Made by a program: the position numbers and the translations under genes. 64,000 nucleotides of DNA, from positions 128,144,731 through 128,208,730 of the forward strand of contig NC_134535.1 in the NCBI RefSeq assembly GCF_050624435.1, read 5' to 3'. Position 1 is the first letter of the stretch, and every line of letters begins with the position of its first letter. The notes under the pieces are model-generated. The model saw only the letters and a program-made list of their open reading frames with translations. It was not told where the DNA came from and made no database searches. The DNA is from Tenrec ecaudatus (taxonomy: Eukaryota; Chordata; Mammalia; Afrosoricida; Tenrecidae). Below, piece by piece: positions 21,961 through 33,199 of the stretch.

Positions 21961-22599
21961 GAGCAATAACGGTAGCTCCTCTCACTAGCCTTTCCATCCT
22001 CCTGCCCCAAACCAAGAGTTTGAGCTCCCAGTCCTTGCCTCTGGGGCTGGACCCTGATGTCCAGTGATTGACCTCAAGCAGGGGGCCTAGGACTGCTGAA
22101 CACCTGCCCTACACCTGGTTTCCAAGATGAAATACAACTATTGTTGCCTCAAGTCATGTTTAAGGCATCTGCAGGGTCAGCCTCTGGGGACCCAGCCTCT
22201 TCTGAGCTGTAAGCTTGAACTTGATCTGCAAGGAAGACCATGCCACGCCACCATATCCAGCTCCACTGCCCACACCCCTCGCGGTCTCTTGCTGTGCTTG
22301 TTATTTAGTCCCATCTCTTACTTTGTTGTCCTCAGCCCTGGCGGTCTCCCCTTAGGGGGTTGATTCTACTCCTGTGAAGAGGCAGCCCCAGAGACTCCTG
22401 AGTTTTGCACAAGTAACTTTGTAAGTTGTCTCAGACCATGCACAATATCCTCGATGTTCATAGTATCAAAATCTACTTAGATTAATTACAATGAGATTTT
22501 ACTCGGTGAGAAATATTGGTATCTGCAGCCCTGAATAATCTCACATGGCATTCGCTGTAACAAGCAAACAGATATCTGAGAACAGGCTACATGCAAGCC
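21961..22599. other. Unassigned DNA
   Basis: Nothing recognised. Composition shifts from GC-rich to AT-rich near 22430. Confidence 0.4.
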
Positions 22600-23084
22600 T
22601 GTGTTAGTCTGAGTGGACTGGAGAAACAAATTCATAGACACACATATGTGTATAAGAGAGAGGTTTATACACAAGAGCAACTGAACATTGAGAAAATATC
22701 CTAGCCCAGTCCACGTCAAGTCCATAAGTCCGATATTAGCCCATATTTCTGATATCAATCGATAAAGTCCTTTTCAGACTCACGAAACACATGCAATGAT
22801 GCCGAATGCAGAAGATCACAGGTCAGTGGGTAGAAAGTCTTTGGGTCCAGTGGCGTTATAAGCATCTCAGTGCTGACAGGGGTCTCTCTTCAGCTTCTCC
22901 AGCGTTGGAGGTCTGGTTGTGTTCATGTGGCTTGTCTTCCGCAATGTCTCCCAGATTCCCCAGAATTCTCAGGAGAAGACCATGCCCACACAGAAGTCTC
23001 ATTGGCTATCTCCAGATTGACAGCCTAGACTCCACCCCTATACTCTTAATCCTTAAATTGACATCAGATTAGGTGACTGCCACA
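22600..23084 (-). mobile_element. Solo LTR, ERVL/MLT2-like, with exact target duplication
   Basis: Starts TGTGTTAGTCTGAGTGGACT and ends GGTGACTGCCACA. It is flanked by an identical 5-bp duplication, AAGCC, at 22595-22599 and 23085-23089. Its sequence is close to the copy at 13574. The LTR has no internal viral sequence next to it. Confidence 0.92.
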
Positions 23085-23089
23085 AAGCC

Positions 23090-23544
23090 TTCTCTGAGAC
23101 TTTGCCGGCACTGTGTCAGAGGAACAATCTTCCTACTCTACCCCCACAATGAAACTCTGCCCCATAGTTAATGTGTTCCTTAGGCCATGGCCATTCTCCT
23201 GAATCTCCAGGCGATGGACCATCTGCTCCAATTAATGTCTTCATTATCCAAGTGAAGACATGGAGAGCAAGGAGTGAGGCGGGGTTGGCTCAGGGATGGA
23301 GCCAGCACAGCCGGACCGCAGAGACCCACAGAGATGTCCCCTTGTCCTTGCTCCATTGAATCTCTGCTGCCTGCTTCGTGCTGCCAGCAGCGGTCAGTGT
23401 TGCAGCTCCTAGGTCACAAGGCAGCTTTTACCCACAAACAGGGAGTGGGCATGCAGTTTCGACTCTTCTCTGTCCAGGGCCGCTGTTGTTGGATCTCACC
23501 ACAGGCGCTAATGAGGTGAGTTTTTGCTTACAGGACAACCCTGC
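23090..23544. other. Unassigned DNA
   Basis: No gene or repeat recognised. Confidence 0.35.
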
Positions 23545-23715
23545 CCCACAAACCCTAACAAACCCCATATCCCCGTCACCGTGGTGTGGATTCCGACTCT
23601 GGTGAGTCCACGTGTCACAGGCTCCACAGGGTGTCCTCGATGGCAATCTTACAGAAGCTTGGGGTGTACCCTCCTTCCTTTAGGTGAGCACCCACCTGCA
23701 GGTTAGCAGGGAAGC
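23545..23715 (-). mobile_element. SINE, antisense, diverged
   Basis: CCCGTCACCGTGGTGTGGAT, then CCGACTCTGGTGAGTCCACG and CACAGGGTGTCCTC fit the SINE complement, as does TTAGGTGAGCACCCACCTGC near the head. It is diverged, so edges are uncertain. Confidence 0.5.
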
Positions 23716-24194
23716 GTACACCCAGGGACTTTTCCAGAAGAGCATGCCATGAAAAATAATCCCAGGTATTCCTGGAATTTGTGGGACCACTTCGATGTGT
23801 CAACACCCTCCTATATGTCTAGCCTCTGCCAAGGAGTACATGTTCTGGGGACAGTCGCCCGGACTGACAAAACCTCAAATTAGCATGCCGGTTCTCTCTC
23901 TCTTCTCCAAAGCACTTGGCTGGGTATTTTGAGGCCAGGGGAGTAGAGGAAGCATGGAGAAGGTCTGGGTTTAAACGGTGAAGCTGGGGGCTGTTATTCC
24001 AATGTCTTCATCCCTTAGTTGTGTGCTGCGAATACACTGTCATCTACCAGGAAAACCCACATGGCATTCATTCTCCAGCAAGGACAGTATTTTCCACATC
24101 TGATTTCACAGTAAAGGAGACAATATGTCCCCATAGCTTTAATGTGGTTTTCTGTTTTGAGGATGAAACAAGCAGCAGCCCTCCCACCCCAAGG
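23716..24194. other. Unassigned DNA
   Basis: Nothing recognised. Confidence 0.4.
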
Positions 24195-24360
24195 ACACAA
24201 TGAACATGGTTCATGTGTACAAACTGCTTTCACATGCCCTATCTCTCTTTGGTCTCAAGATCCTGAGTGATTGACATTGCTCTAGCGCCATCAGACTCTT
24301 TGGACAGGGAGAGGGAAGCTCAGCTCGGGGACCCACAGGTGTTGCCACTCCAAAGTGGGA
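24195..24360 (-). mobile_element. MIR-like fragment, antisense
   Basis: AACTGCTTTCACATGCCCTA, then TCTTTGGTCTCAAGATCCTG is the usual complement of the MIR 3' part; the rest is weak. Confidence 0.45.
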
Positions 24361-24954
24361 ACTTCAGTTTCTCAGAAGGCAGGGCTGGCCTTCCTGCTGT
24401 CAGTACTGCCCTGGTGATCCCAGGCTCCCCCAGGACCCTGATCCCCTGGCTCCCTGGCCAATAGGTTCTCTTTTTACCAAGGCAGTGTTTACTTCCTTCC
24501 ATTTCAGCTTAAAATGATAATAGCTCAAGGTAGATAGATATTATCTTTTCTTTGGGGTGAATGCACCATGGCTCAGAGAGTGTCCTGGGGAGCTTCCAGT
24601 TTGCTTCTCTGGATCTAGTCTTCCCTCTGCTCTGCACTACAGGCTTCACCCACATGGACCTCACCAGCAGGCTCCCTTGTGCTCTGGCTTCCAGTTGGGT
24701 TCAGATGATATAGCACATCAGAGATTCAAGAGAGGGGTGGGAGAATGAGGTCAGGATGCTCCCCCAGCTCCTCCCTGAGGAGGTCGGAGCCTGTCCTCAA
24801 CCCTCTCCTCCACCTTCTCTGTCTGAGAGTTCCAATAGCCACTGCTTCAGACCAAGGAGCGGTGATCACAAGGTCCATGATCACAGAGAGCCTACTGGAG
24901 CCCCAGGCATCAGAAAACCCGTGTGCCCTGATACACATGGCATTCTCGACCATT
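24361..24954. other. Unassigned DNA
   Basis: Nothing recognised. Confidence 0.4.
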
Positions 24955-25270
24955 TATTTGATTTTGTTGTTGTCAATGTATACAGCAGCATATATAAATC
25001 CAACAATTTCTACATGTACAATTCCGTGACATTGATGAAATTCTTCATATAACCATTCTCATCCCCCTTTTCCGAGTTGTTTTCCCCATTGACATAAACC
25101 AACTGCCTCCTATCTAATCTTTCGGGTTGATGTTGTCACTTTGACCCTATACTGACAGATCTTAAAGGAGCACAATGCTAAAAGGAAGATATTCTTAACT
25201 AGATATGCTAAACTATTGTTTAGTTTGAAGAAGACTTCAGGGGGTCTTTTGGTTTAAGGTTCAAAAACTA
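24955..25270 (-). mobile_element. Afrotherian-type L1 3' UTR, antisense, left piece
   Basis: TTATTTGATTTTGTTGTTGT, then TACAATTCCGTGACATTGAT, CCTATCTAATCTTTCGGGTT and AAGAAGACTTCAGGGGGTCT follow the complement of an afrotherian L1 3' UTR. It breaks after GGTTTAAGGTTCAAAAAC and resumes at 26846. Confidence 0.65.
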
Positions 25271-26845
25271 ACATAGGGCTATTGGGAAAACACTTCACAT
25301 TACTTCTATAGACCCCAAAGAAAGTACACCTGATACCATGTTCCCATCCTAATTAGACACTGTGGTCCTAATTTCTAAACAGGCCTTGGTGACTTTGCCA
25401 CATCCTTTTGACCAGTGGGACTTTAAACTCTGCCCTTTTGAGGTGCACAATGCTCTTCATAGGCCACACCAGAAGGAACAGATTTGGAAACCCCATCAAG
25501 TAGATTTTACCTTACCTCTTACCTGTAGAACACGTCAGTAACGGAAATACTGTCTTGGACTTAAAGCTGAAATGTCCCCAGTGAGGGAAGAAGCAGAAGA
25601 CTGCTGTCCCAAGGTTGTGCAATTGGTAACTGTTGGACTTGGACTCAGATGTCTTCCCTTGAGGGTGCCCATACTAGCTTTAATTTTTTTTTATGACATA
25701 TTGTAATCTAGCAGGCATGAGTCTGCCCATGTCGAGTAGTGTCATTGAGCTTTGCCTTATCCTCAACCCTCACTGTTTGTGTAAATAAGGTCCAGTCACT
25801 TAAACTTTTAACCTGTACAAGTCAACAGTTCACATACTGCAGTCCAAAAGCTGACCTAGTCACGTATAATTTTTTTTTCTCTCAACAGGGTTTTAAATTT
25901 GATACCACTGGCTAAACAAATGGCCCTATCAACAGAATTGCCACACCAGAGACATATATAAACAATAGCTATATAAAGGGGTTTGGGGATCACACTTAAA
26001 CATAGCCCTAATCTCAGAACAATTGGTTCTTATGACATGACCCTACTTGACACCCACCCTCCTGGAGAGATCACAAAAGATAAGAGTGCTGTAGCAAAGT
26101 GTGGTGAAGAAACTAGATGGTGCCCGACTTGATTTAAAACAAGTTGTCATCCAGGTGAGGCATCAACTAAATCCACATGAAAGAAACATACCAGCCGGTG
26201 TGATCTAATGATTATGAATAATAAAATCCAAATCCAAAGGAGGAAACAGTATCAGAATTTAAGTTGTGAACCGCACCCTCTGCCCCTCACCCCCACCCCC
26301 ACTTTGAAGAAGGCAACCAGTGGGAGGCTGAAATCCATTTTCAAGGTCTCCACCTGGATTAAGCCTCCAGAGAATCCTCTCTGTCCATAGTCCAGGGGTG
26401 TGAATAACCATTCCGTCAGACTCGGAGCATGGAACAGTTACTTATGACAAATATAGGTAGGTTGAAAGGTAAACACCTTATCATTTGATCTCCCTTTTGA
26501 CTCATTTTAAATTTGTTCCAGTATTAAAAAATTTGTCTTCTTTGCCATTGAAGCTTTTCTGTTTTGTTTTAACATTGCTGTTGTTGTTTCTTTCTTTCTT
26601 AATCTTGTTTTGTATATTTTTTCTGTGAATGAAATCCAGGATAGGTAAATCTATAGAGACAGTAACTGGATTAATAATTACCTGGGAACATGACAAGGGA
26701 GTTGAGGGGAAATGGAGAGTTAGCAATCATTACTACCAAAAAATAAGAAAGTGTTCTACAATGGATTGTGATCATTGTTGCACAATTCTTCTTCGTGTGA
26801 TTGAACTACTGGATTATGTGATGTGTAAACTATATACCAATTTAA
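25271..26845 (+). mobile_element. Insert between L1 3' UTR halves; partly sense L1 3' UTR
   Basis: About 1.6 kb separates two consecutive pieces of one antisense L1 3' UTR. Inside, 26095-26215 (AAGTGTGGTGAAGAAACTAG, then TGGTGCCCGACTTGATTTAA) matches the sense L1 3' UTR at 56280, and 26740-26835 (TCTACAATGGATTGTGATCA, then GAACTACTGGATTATGTGAT) matches an L1 3' terminus. So a second, sense-orientation L1 fragment probably inserted into the first. The part at 25271-26050 is not assigned. Confidence 0.5.
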
Positions 26846-27165
26846 AATATTATCTCAGGGCAAGGGTTTCAAGGGTTCATCCAGCCTCCAAGAATCCGAG
26901 AAGTCTCGATTCCACAGGTATGTGAAATTCTGCTCTGCACTTCCCACTCTCAATTAGAATTCCTCTGGAGATTCTTTCATCACAATCCTGGGAGCTGGGC
27001 ACCATCCAGCTCCTCTGGTCTCATGACAAAGGAAGCATTTGCCACACTTTCCACTCCTTCCTCCTGTTTCTGACTCCCTTTCTTCCTCTGTTGCTCTGGG
27101 TCAAGAGACAACAGTTTTATACGTCGGGCGGTAGCTTGCAAGCTCGCTTTATTCAATGTCTTTTC
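26846..27165 (-). mobile_element. Afrotherian-type L1 3' UTR, antisense, right piece
   Basis: TTATCTCAGGGCAAGGGTTT, CATCCAGCCTCCAAGAATCC, CACCATCCAGCTCCTCTGGT and TTCTTCCTCTGTTGCTCTGG continue the L1 3' UTR complement from 25270. Confidence 0.65.
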
Positions 27166-27289
27166 TAGAGCATTTCTTGAAAACTACAGAAAATGAAAAG
27201 GGAGATGTGTTAAAAACTTACAGCATCATTTTCTTTTTACTGATAATGACTTTAATAGTCAATCGCATTCACACACTAGCCCTGGTTTC

Positions 27290-27445
27290 AGAGTTGTTTG
27301 CTGTTGGTGTAAGTAAGGGGCTCTCCTCACAAGCCTGGCTGTGTTGGATGGAGCCTGTCGTCATAGTCACTGATTCAGTCCGTCTGTGGGAGGTCTTTTT
27401 TCTCGCTGACCCTTTACTTGACTAAGCATGATGTCATTCCACATA
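27290..27445 (-). mobile_element. RTE LINE 3' fragment, antisense
   Basis: TTCAGTCCGTCTGTGGGAGG, then TCGCTGACCCTTTACTTGAC and AAGCATGATGTCATTCCA are the complement of the RTE 3' end (compare 34290-34380). Confidence 0.65.
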
Positions 27446-27459
27446 GACTATTGCCATTT

Positions 27460-27840
27460 TATTGTTTAACTGTTTTATTGGCATGTATAATATAGCATGC
27501 AATTCAATAGTTCAATCATAGTAAAAAGAGTTGTAAAATCATCACCACAACTAATCTTAGTGCATTTTCTTTCTTGCACTCATTTTTATTTGCTTCCTTT
27601 TCCCCTGAAACCTCGCCTGCCGTTCTCCCAAGAAACCATTAATCCAGTTCTTGTCTCTATGGATTTACCTATCCTGGATTTCATACCCAGAAAAACATAC
27701 CCACACAGTCCCACAATAACCAGTAAAACAGAGAAAAGCCTCAATCAAAAAGAAAGCAAAAAATATTAAAACCTACAACAAATTTTAAATGCCTCTAAAA
27801 GAAGATCAAATGATAAGGTGGTAAATTTTAACGTAACCGC
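27460..27840 (-). mobile_element. L1 3' UTR fragment, antisense
   Basis: AACTGTTTTATTGGCATGTA, then AATTCAATAGTTCAATCATA, CTCTATGGATTTACCTATCC and an A-rich end follow the same complement as 7680-8110. Confidence 0.65.
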
Positions 27841-28403
27841 ATCTGTAAAAATCCACTCTCCAAAGAAACAGGAGGCTTAATCCATGTATATTTTCCTTTC
27901 ATTTTTTAAAAATTGAAACAACTTTAAGATGGGTCGACGAGGAGATCAAATGATGTTATATTACAGTTTAACTAAACAATATTATTTTCTGTTTAAATGT
28001 TTTGTGTATACCAAAAAAGGAATGCATTATGTAATCCTGTCTTCCTGGATTTCATGGAAGCAAATTCATCAACAAGATTTTGAAAAATCAACTTTGCTAT
28101 TTTCCTTTCCTATTGAGAGTTTTGAGTCGTAGCAGATGAAAGACAGTAACTTTGAACGTGTATTTGATGGATGATGCAAACCTTAACAAGAAATAAAAAT
28201 GCTTCTTGATTTTGAAAATAAGTGGAGAAAAAAGTAACCACGGTAGGAAGGTATGAATGAGTGAATGAACAATATAAATTATAAGAAAAGCATATGCCAA
28301 ATGAACATTAATGAGAGAGTAGATGTCTTAATTGCAACTTTGAAATGGAGATAGGAAAATTAAAGTATCTTCTGACTTTGGATTTGGGACCAGAAACTAG
28401 TCA
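27841..28403. other. AT-rich unassigned DNA
   Basis: Nothing recognised. Confidence 0.4.
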
Positions 28404-28545
28404 TTTTTTAAAACATTTTATTAGGGGCTCATACAACTCTTATCACAATCCATACATATACATACATCAATTGTATAAAGCACATCCGTACATTCTTTGC
28501 CCTAATCATTTTCTTTCTTTTTACATTTTATTAGGGGCTGAAACT
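28404..28545 (-). mobile_element. Tenrec-type L1 3' end, antisense, with end duplication
   Basis: AAACATTTTATTAGGGGCTC, then TACAACTCTTATCACAATCC gives a heavily 5'-truncated L1. The first 20 bases of the motif, ACATTTTATTAGGGGCTG, recur at 28524-28541 after TCATTTTCT, and GAAACTAGTCATTTT flanks both (28392 and 28541), so this is likely the target duplication. Confidence 0.75.
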
Positions 28546-29219
28546 AGTCATTTTCTACAGATATGTTTAATTTGCAATAAGCAAAGGGCACTAAATATTC
28601 TGATTTAAGTCTTATAGATATTTCATACAAAGTATTTTTAACTAACACAATTGATTTCTAGTAGAAGAGTAGCTTTGTATTTGAATCTTCTACAACTGAT
28701 TCATGAATTTTGCTGAGTTCTAAGTTACCCAATTTCAAATTGACACTGACCCTGTCTGTAAACAATATTAGTGCTAGTGCTGTCTGGTGAAGGAAGTTTT
28801 GGTGAAACGAATTTAAAAGGATTTCAACTGGTCAGTCAAGAGAAATTGTCAAACATGGCAATTTTGAAAATACTATTTATTGGTGAGTTTGCTTCCGTGG
28901 AAGTCAGAAAAGAACATTTATAATACACTCTCATGTAAATATAAATAAAACGTTTAAACTTAAGTTGACGAAGTGAATTTTATACATTTACTTTTCAGTC
29001 TTTTATAAACCACATCCATTAAAAATATCATTCCAGTAAAAAGGGCATGTATATAGGGGTTCACATTTTTCCTTGTGCTTCAGGATGCAATAAGGCATAC
29101 TCTGATGCTATCGGGGCCTTTATTTATTGGAAATGTGTGTGTCCATCATAGATAGTTTTGCATCCATTTTTATTAAAAACATGTTAAATGTTACTTTGTA
29201 TGAATACTGAGTTTTGGAG
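28546..29219. other. AT-rich unassigned DNA
   Basis: Nothing recognised. Confidence 0.4.
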
Positions 29220-29505
29220 GTTTTTTTTTCTTTCACTTTTTCTAGTGAATTGGGTCAAGGTTTACAGAGCCAGTCGGTTTTCCACTCAACTGTCCACACA
29301 CATTTTGTTTCATCTCATTGACTGCAATCCTCTGACTATAATAGCACCTATCCCCCTTCCTGCCTTCGTTTCCTGCTTCAACGCCTTTCCTTGCCTCTGA
29401 ATGCTGTCCTCTGGTAAACGCTGCTCTTTTGATCTCAACTTGTGGAGTATTTGAAGTTGTTCTTCACTTGTGTTATTCTTCTCCTCATAGGCTGCCTTTT
29501 GTTGG
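29220..29505 (-). mobile_element. Afrotherian L1 3' UTR fragment, antisense
   Basis: GGTCAAGGTTTACAGAGCCA, then TCCACTCAACTGTCCACACA and TCATTGACTGCAATCCTCTG fit the L1 3' UTR complement. Confidence 0.5.
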
Positions 29506-29589
29506 CTGGAATTTGACCTTGTGGATTGAATTCCGTTCCAGACTGGAAGGGTGACTAAGGGCCACAGTCTTGGGGATTCAGCCAATCTC

Positions 29590-29805
29590 TATCTGACCAC
29601 TAAGCCTGCTATTCTTCATACTTATCAACTAACCACTAATGCCAAACACACACACAAAAGTAGATTTCACCGACTTCTCCTGACTGAAATTGATCAAACA
29701 TGCAACCAAGATACATTGATTATCACTGGTGACTGCAATACAGATGTTGGAAACAAAGAAGCTGAGTAGTTGGAAAATATGGCCTTAGTGTATTTTAGGC
29801 TTCAA
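29590..29805 (+). mobile_element. RTE LINE endonuclease relic, sense
   Basis: Translation gives TYQLTTNAK, then LLLTEIDQTCNQDTLIITGD and CNTDVGNKEAE. This is the APE-type endonuclease region of RTE with its GD.N metal-binding motif (Asn preserved two residues after GD). A stop follows at once and the rest of the element is missing, so it is a short internal fragment. Confidence 0.75.
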
Positions 29806-30129
29806 AAGGGACTGCAAATCTGAAATATAATGTAAGGAGCAAAAGTATTAAGTCTTAAACAGGAAAAGATAAAATGAAGACAAAGACATATCATTAGAAT
29901 GCGGGAGAAGGAATTCAGTGGAGACTTAAACCGTGGGGCCTCTGCAGATGGATTTGGGGCTTTATAGCCTTCTTCACATTGAATGGTCAGAATTTAAGCT
30001 CTAACACCGGCCATAGAACTGAATTGTTCTAAATTGGCTTCCCAAGGAGAGTGCTTCAATCCTCACCCTCAACCTGGCCCTGCTGTTCTCAGTGTTGGGG
30101 CACTGCCCTCCCTCTGTGGTTTCCATGCA

Positions 30130-30815
30130 CGCTTCACACTCACACTCACCTTCACGCTCACACTCACCTTCACGCTCACACTCACCTTCATGCTCAGACT
30201 CGCCTTCACCCTCAGACTCACCTATACTCTCAGACTCACCTTCACACTCAGACTCACCTTCACACTCACACTCACCTTCATGCTCACACTCACCTTCACG
30301 CTCACACTCACCTCCACGCTCACACTCACCTTCACGCTCACACTCACCTTCATGCTCGCACTCACCTTCACACTCGCACTCACCTTCACACTCAGGCTCA
30401 CCTTCGTGCTCACACTCACCTTCACGCTCACACTCACCCTCATGCTCGCACTCACACTCACCTTCATGCTCACACTCACCTTCATGCTCACACTTACACT
30501 CACCTTCCCACTCAGACTCACCTTCACACTCAGTCTCACCGTCACACTCAGACTCACCTTCGTGCTCACACTCACCTTCACACACTCACCTTCACGCTCA
30601 CACTCACCTTCACGCTCACACTCACCTTCATGCTCGCACTCACACTCACCTTCATGCTCACACTCACCTTCATGCTCACACTTACACTCACCTTCACACT
30701 CAGACTCACCTTCACGCTCAGACTCACCTTCACACTCAGTCTCACCTTCACACTCAGACTCACCTTCATGCTCACGCTCACCTTCACACTTAGACTCACC
30801 TTCACACTCAGCCTC
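30130..30815. repeat. 18-bp minisatellite array, (TTCACGCTCACACTCACC)n
   Basis: About 38 units of an 18-bp motif, with variants at the CG/TG/CA and CACAC/CAGAC positions and some 12-bp spacers. An 18-bp period is six codons and has no stop in either direction, so frames stay open on both strands for up to 276 codons (Thr-Leu, Ser-His-Ser-Pro, His-Thr-His-Leu, and Glu-Gly-Glu-Cys types). A block around 30430-30590 is repeated around 30618-30770 at an offset of about 188 bp. I call it non-coding. Confidence 0.9.
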
Positions 30816-30987
30816 ACTGACATGGAGTCAATGCCTTCTCAGAGCACCACCTCTGAGGTACTGAGACTGTAATTGTTCATGGGAGTAGAAGCCCAGTCTT
30901 CCTCGCGTGGAGCTGCTGGTGCTTTCCAAAGGCCAACCCTGCGGATAGAAGCCCAACACTTAACCACGACGCCACCGGAGGTCCTGT
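30816..30987 (-). mobile_element. AfroSINE-type SINE, antisense, next to the minisatellite
   Basis: CATGGAGTCAATGCCTTCTC, then GAGACTGTAATTGTTCATGG and GAGTAGAAGCCCAGTCTTCC are the SINE complement, with the head complement CACTTAACCACGACGCCACC near 30970. Confidence 0.8.
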
Positions 30988-31034
30988 AGTTTCCACATAG
31001 TCTACACAAACCAACCAACCTAAGACCATTGTCT

Positions 31035-31235
31035 TTGATTTGATTTTGATTCATGCCAACTCCATGTGCTTTAAGTCAGAGCCACGCTCTAGGGTTTTCA
31101 TGATCATGCCCTTTCAGAAGCATATCCCCATGCCTTCCTTCCAAAGCACGTGACAGTCTGTTGATACATTTTGTTTTTTTTGGTTATTAGTGAGGTAGTG
31201 AATGTTTGCCCCATCCAGGGACTCCATGATGACCC
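31035..31235 (-). mobile_element. SINE (short type), antisense
   Basis: TTGATTCATGCCAACTCCAT, TCTAGGGTTTTCATGATCAT, CCTTCCTTCCAAAGCACGTG and CCATCCAGGGACTCC follow the complement of the shorter AfroSINE. Confidence 0.7.
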
Positions 31236-31241
31236 TCCTCT

Positions 31242-31243
<2 letters not shown>

Positions 31244-31286
<43 letters not shown>
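31244..31286. repeat. (CA)n microsatellite
   Basis: An uninterrupted CA run of about 21 units between two SINEs. Confidence 0.98.
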
Positions 31287-31288
<2 letters not shown>

Positions 31289-31289
31289 A

Positions 31290-31460
31290 AAAGCCATCGC
31301 TGTGGGGTTCAGTCCATCTTATGGCGACTCCTTGTCTTTGAACAGAACTGCTCTATAGAAGTTCCTTTACGGAAGCAGATTGTCATGTCTTTTTTATGTG
31401 CGACTGCTGGGTGGATTTGCGCCGCCAACTTTTAGGTCAGCTGGGCAGAGTTTATCCTTG
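31290..31460 (-). mobile_element. SINE, antisense
   Basis: GGTTCAGTCCATCTTATGGC, then AACAGAACTGCTCTATAGAA and CTGCTGGGTGGATTTGCGCC fit the SINE complement. Confidence 0.6.
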
Positions 31461-32552
31461 GCCCAGAAAATCATCTCTTCACACACCTCTACTCCGGTTA
31501 CCTAACTGGAGGACACCTCCGCCTCCTGTAGGAGTCCTGATGAAACTGGAAGGTCAAGAGAATGCAGCCACTGCCCCACAGCTAGCGGGAATCCAGGTCA
31601 AGGTCTACCTCCAATTCTATATGTCGCCATCACTCTTGCCCACCCCTCGGTGCTGTGTGGCCTTCCTCGTGAGAACAGGACTAGCCAAGAGAAGGCTCTC
31701 CATCTGACAAGTGACCAGCTGAGATACCTGCATGTTCTTCCTAGACAGTCTAGAAGTGACACCTGAGATGGGGCAGAGTTCTCCAAGATGCACCTGGCCG
31801 GCCGGGATTACAACTGGCTGTCTCCTTCCATGGACAATGACAGGGCCCTCACCCACCCTGGGGGTCCCAGACCTTGGGGAGGCAGAACTCGGTGACAGAC
31901 TTCGCTGCCGGGGTTCTTTCCCCGCCCCCCTCCAACTCATCCTCTAATTGAAAATGACCCCATACAGCCGTCAGCCTGGAGGCCTCTGGTGTCCACACCC
32001 CAGCCAGTGCCAACTACAGAGGTCTGTGCCATGATGACATCAAGCAATAAGCCCGGCAAGACATTAACAACTGTTTATTTGTGCCTGACAAGAAGGCACT
32101 GGGCAATGCAGGCCTGGGGCTCCTGCCGGCTGGAAGGACTCCTAGTAAGCCAGAGACCCGCATGCACGCAGCTTGCCTGCAGACAGAAACAAGTCGCACC
32201 CTGTCCCACCAGGGGAGGGGGAACGCATAAACAGAGGAGGTGCCTGGGAAGGGGGCTTTCCGCCTGGGCTGCAGCAGTAGCACAGAGTGCAGGCATTTGC
32301 CTGAAAAGCAATGCTCAGAGGGACTTTGAGTGGCCACCATTCCTAGAGTATTCTTCCTACACCCCTCCCCCCACCCCACCTTCCCGCCTCCTGGTGAGGC
32401 TGCAGAGACAGACTGGCCAGCACAGGCCTTCACAGGAGTAACTAGGATATCCACTTCTCAGCCGGAGATGGCAGAATGCTTGTATGCGATCTGAAGAAGG
32501 GAAAACAGACAGAGGCAGAGAGGACAGATAACATGTCCAAACACATGGGATT
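31461..32552. other. Unassigned GC-rich DNA with a minus-strand AATAAA
   Basis: No repeat recognised. On the minus strand a canonical AATAAA lies at 32074-32079 within CACAAATAAACAGTTG, and the 350 bases upstream of it (32080-32450) are GC-rich and open in two frames. This could be the 3' end of a minus-strand transcript, but no splice site, homologue or upstream exon supports it. Confidence 0.25.
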
Positions 32553-32750
32553 GTTGTTAGGTACCATCCAGCCGATCCTGACGCAGACGACCCCGTGTGG
32601 AACTGCCCCGGAGGATGTCCTCAGCTGCGGTCTTCATGGGAGTGGATTGCCGCGTCTTTCTGCTGCAGAGCTGCTGGGTCAGCTGGAACTGCCAACCTCT
32701 CATTTTGCAGCCCAGCACTTCACTGTTGCACTGCTAAGGCTCCTAGGCCA
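32553..32750 (-). mobile_element. AfroSINE-type SINE, antisense
   Basis: GTTAGGTACCATCCAGCCGA, then GGAACTGCCCCGGAGGATGT, GAACTGCCAACCTCTCATTT and AAGGCTCCTAGG follow the SINE complement. Confidence 0.75.
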
Positions 32751-33199
32751 AAGCGGTACAATTATATCCGTATTTTGCTAGAGAAACAATGAGCTTACTT
32801 CCACACCTTCTGAATTCCTAGAGTAGTTTTGTTTGGCTACACCATAGACTTTCCTGTTCAGTTAATGATTATGGTACAAAATAAAGTATGAAAATTATTA
32901 GGAGAATCAATGTGAACACTTAGGCATTTCCTGATAAATAAGTAGCATGCAGTTAGCAAGAGCAAGGGAGGGCAAGGTAGGTAGATGGTAGTGCACAGCG
33001 CAGACAGACCTCTGCTTCTAGGAGCTCCATTCAGAGAGAAGGAGACAGTGGCAAATTACAGATAAACCAATGTACAAGATGACAGAGGGTCCTGGCACAA
33101 GCAGCATAAAGGGATAGAGCAAAGAGATGTAGCAGAGCGACGGTGATAGTGTTGGCTCTTTTAGTGCTAGTGACTGAGGAAGTTATTTGAGAAGACATG
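32751..33199. other. Unassigned DNA
   Basis: Nothing recognised. Confidence 0.4.

Noticed and set aside
30130-30815. CRISPR-like regular spacing
   Set aside because: The units are contiguous 18-bp repeats without unique spacers, in a mammalian sequence.
30001-30872. Long open frames over the minisatellite (up to 276 codons plus, 194 minus)
   Set aside because: They are forced by an 18-bp stop-free repeat. All frames give simple repeats, and no frame is preferred.
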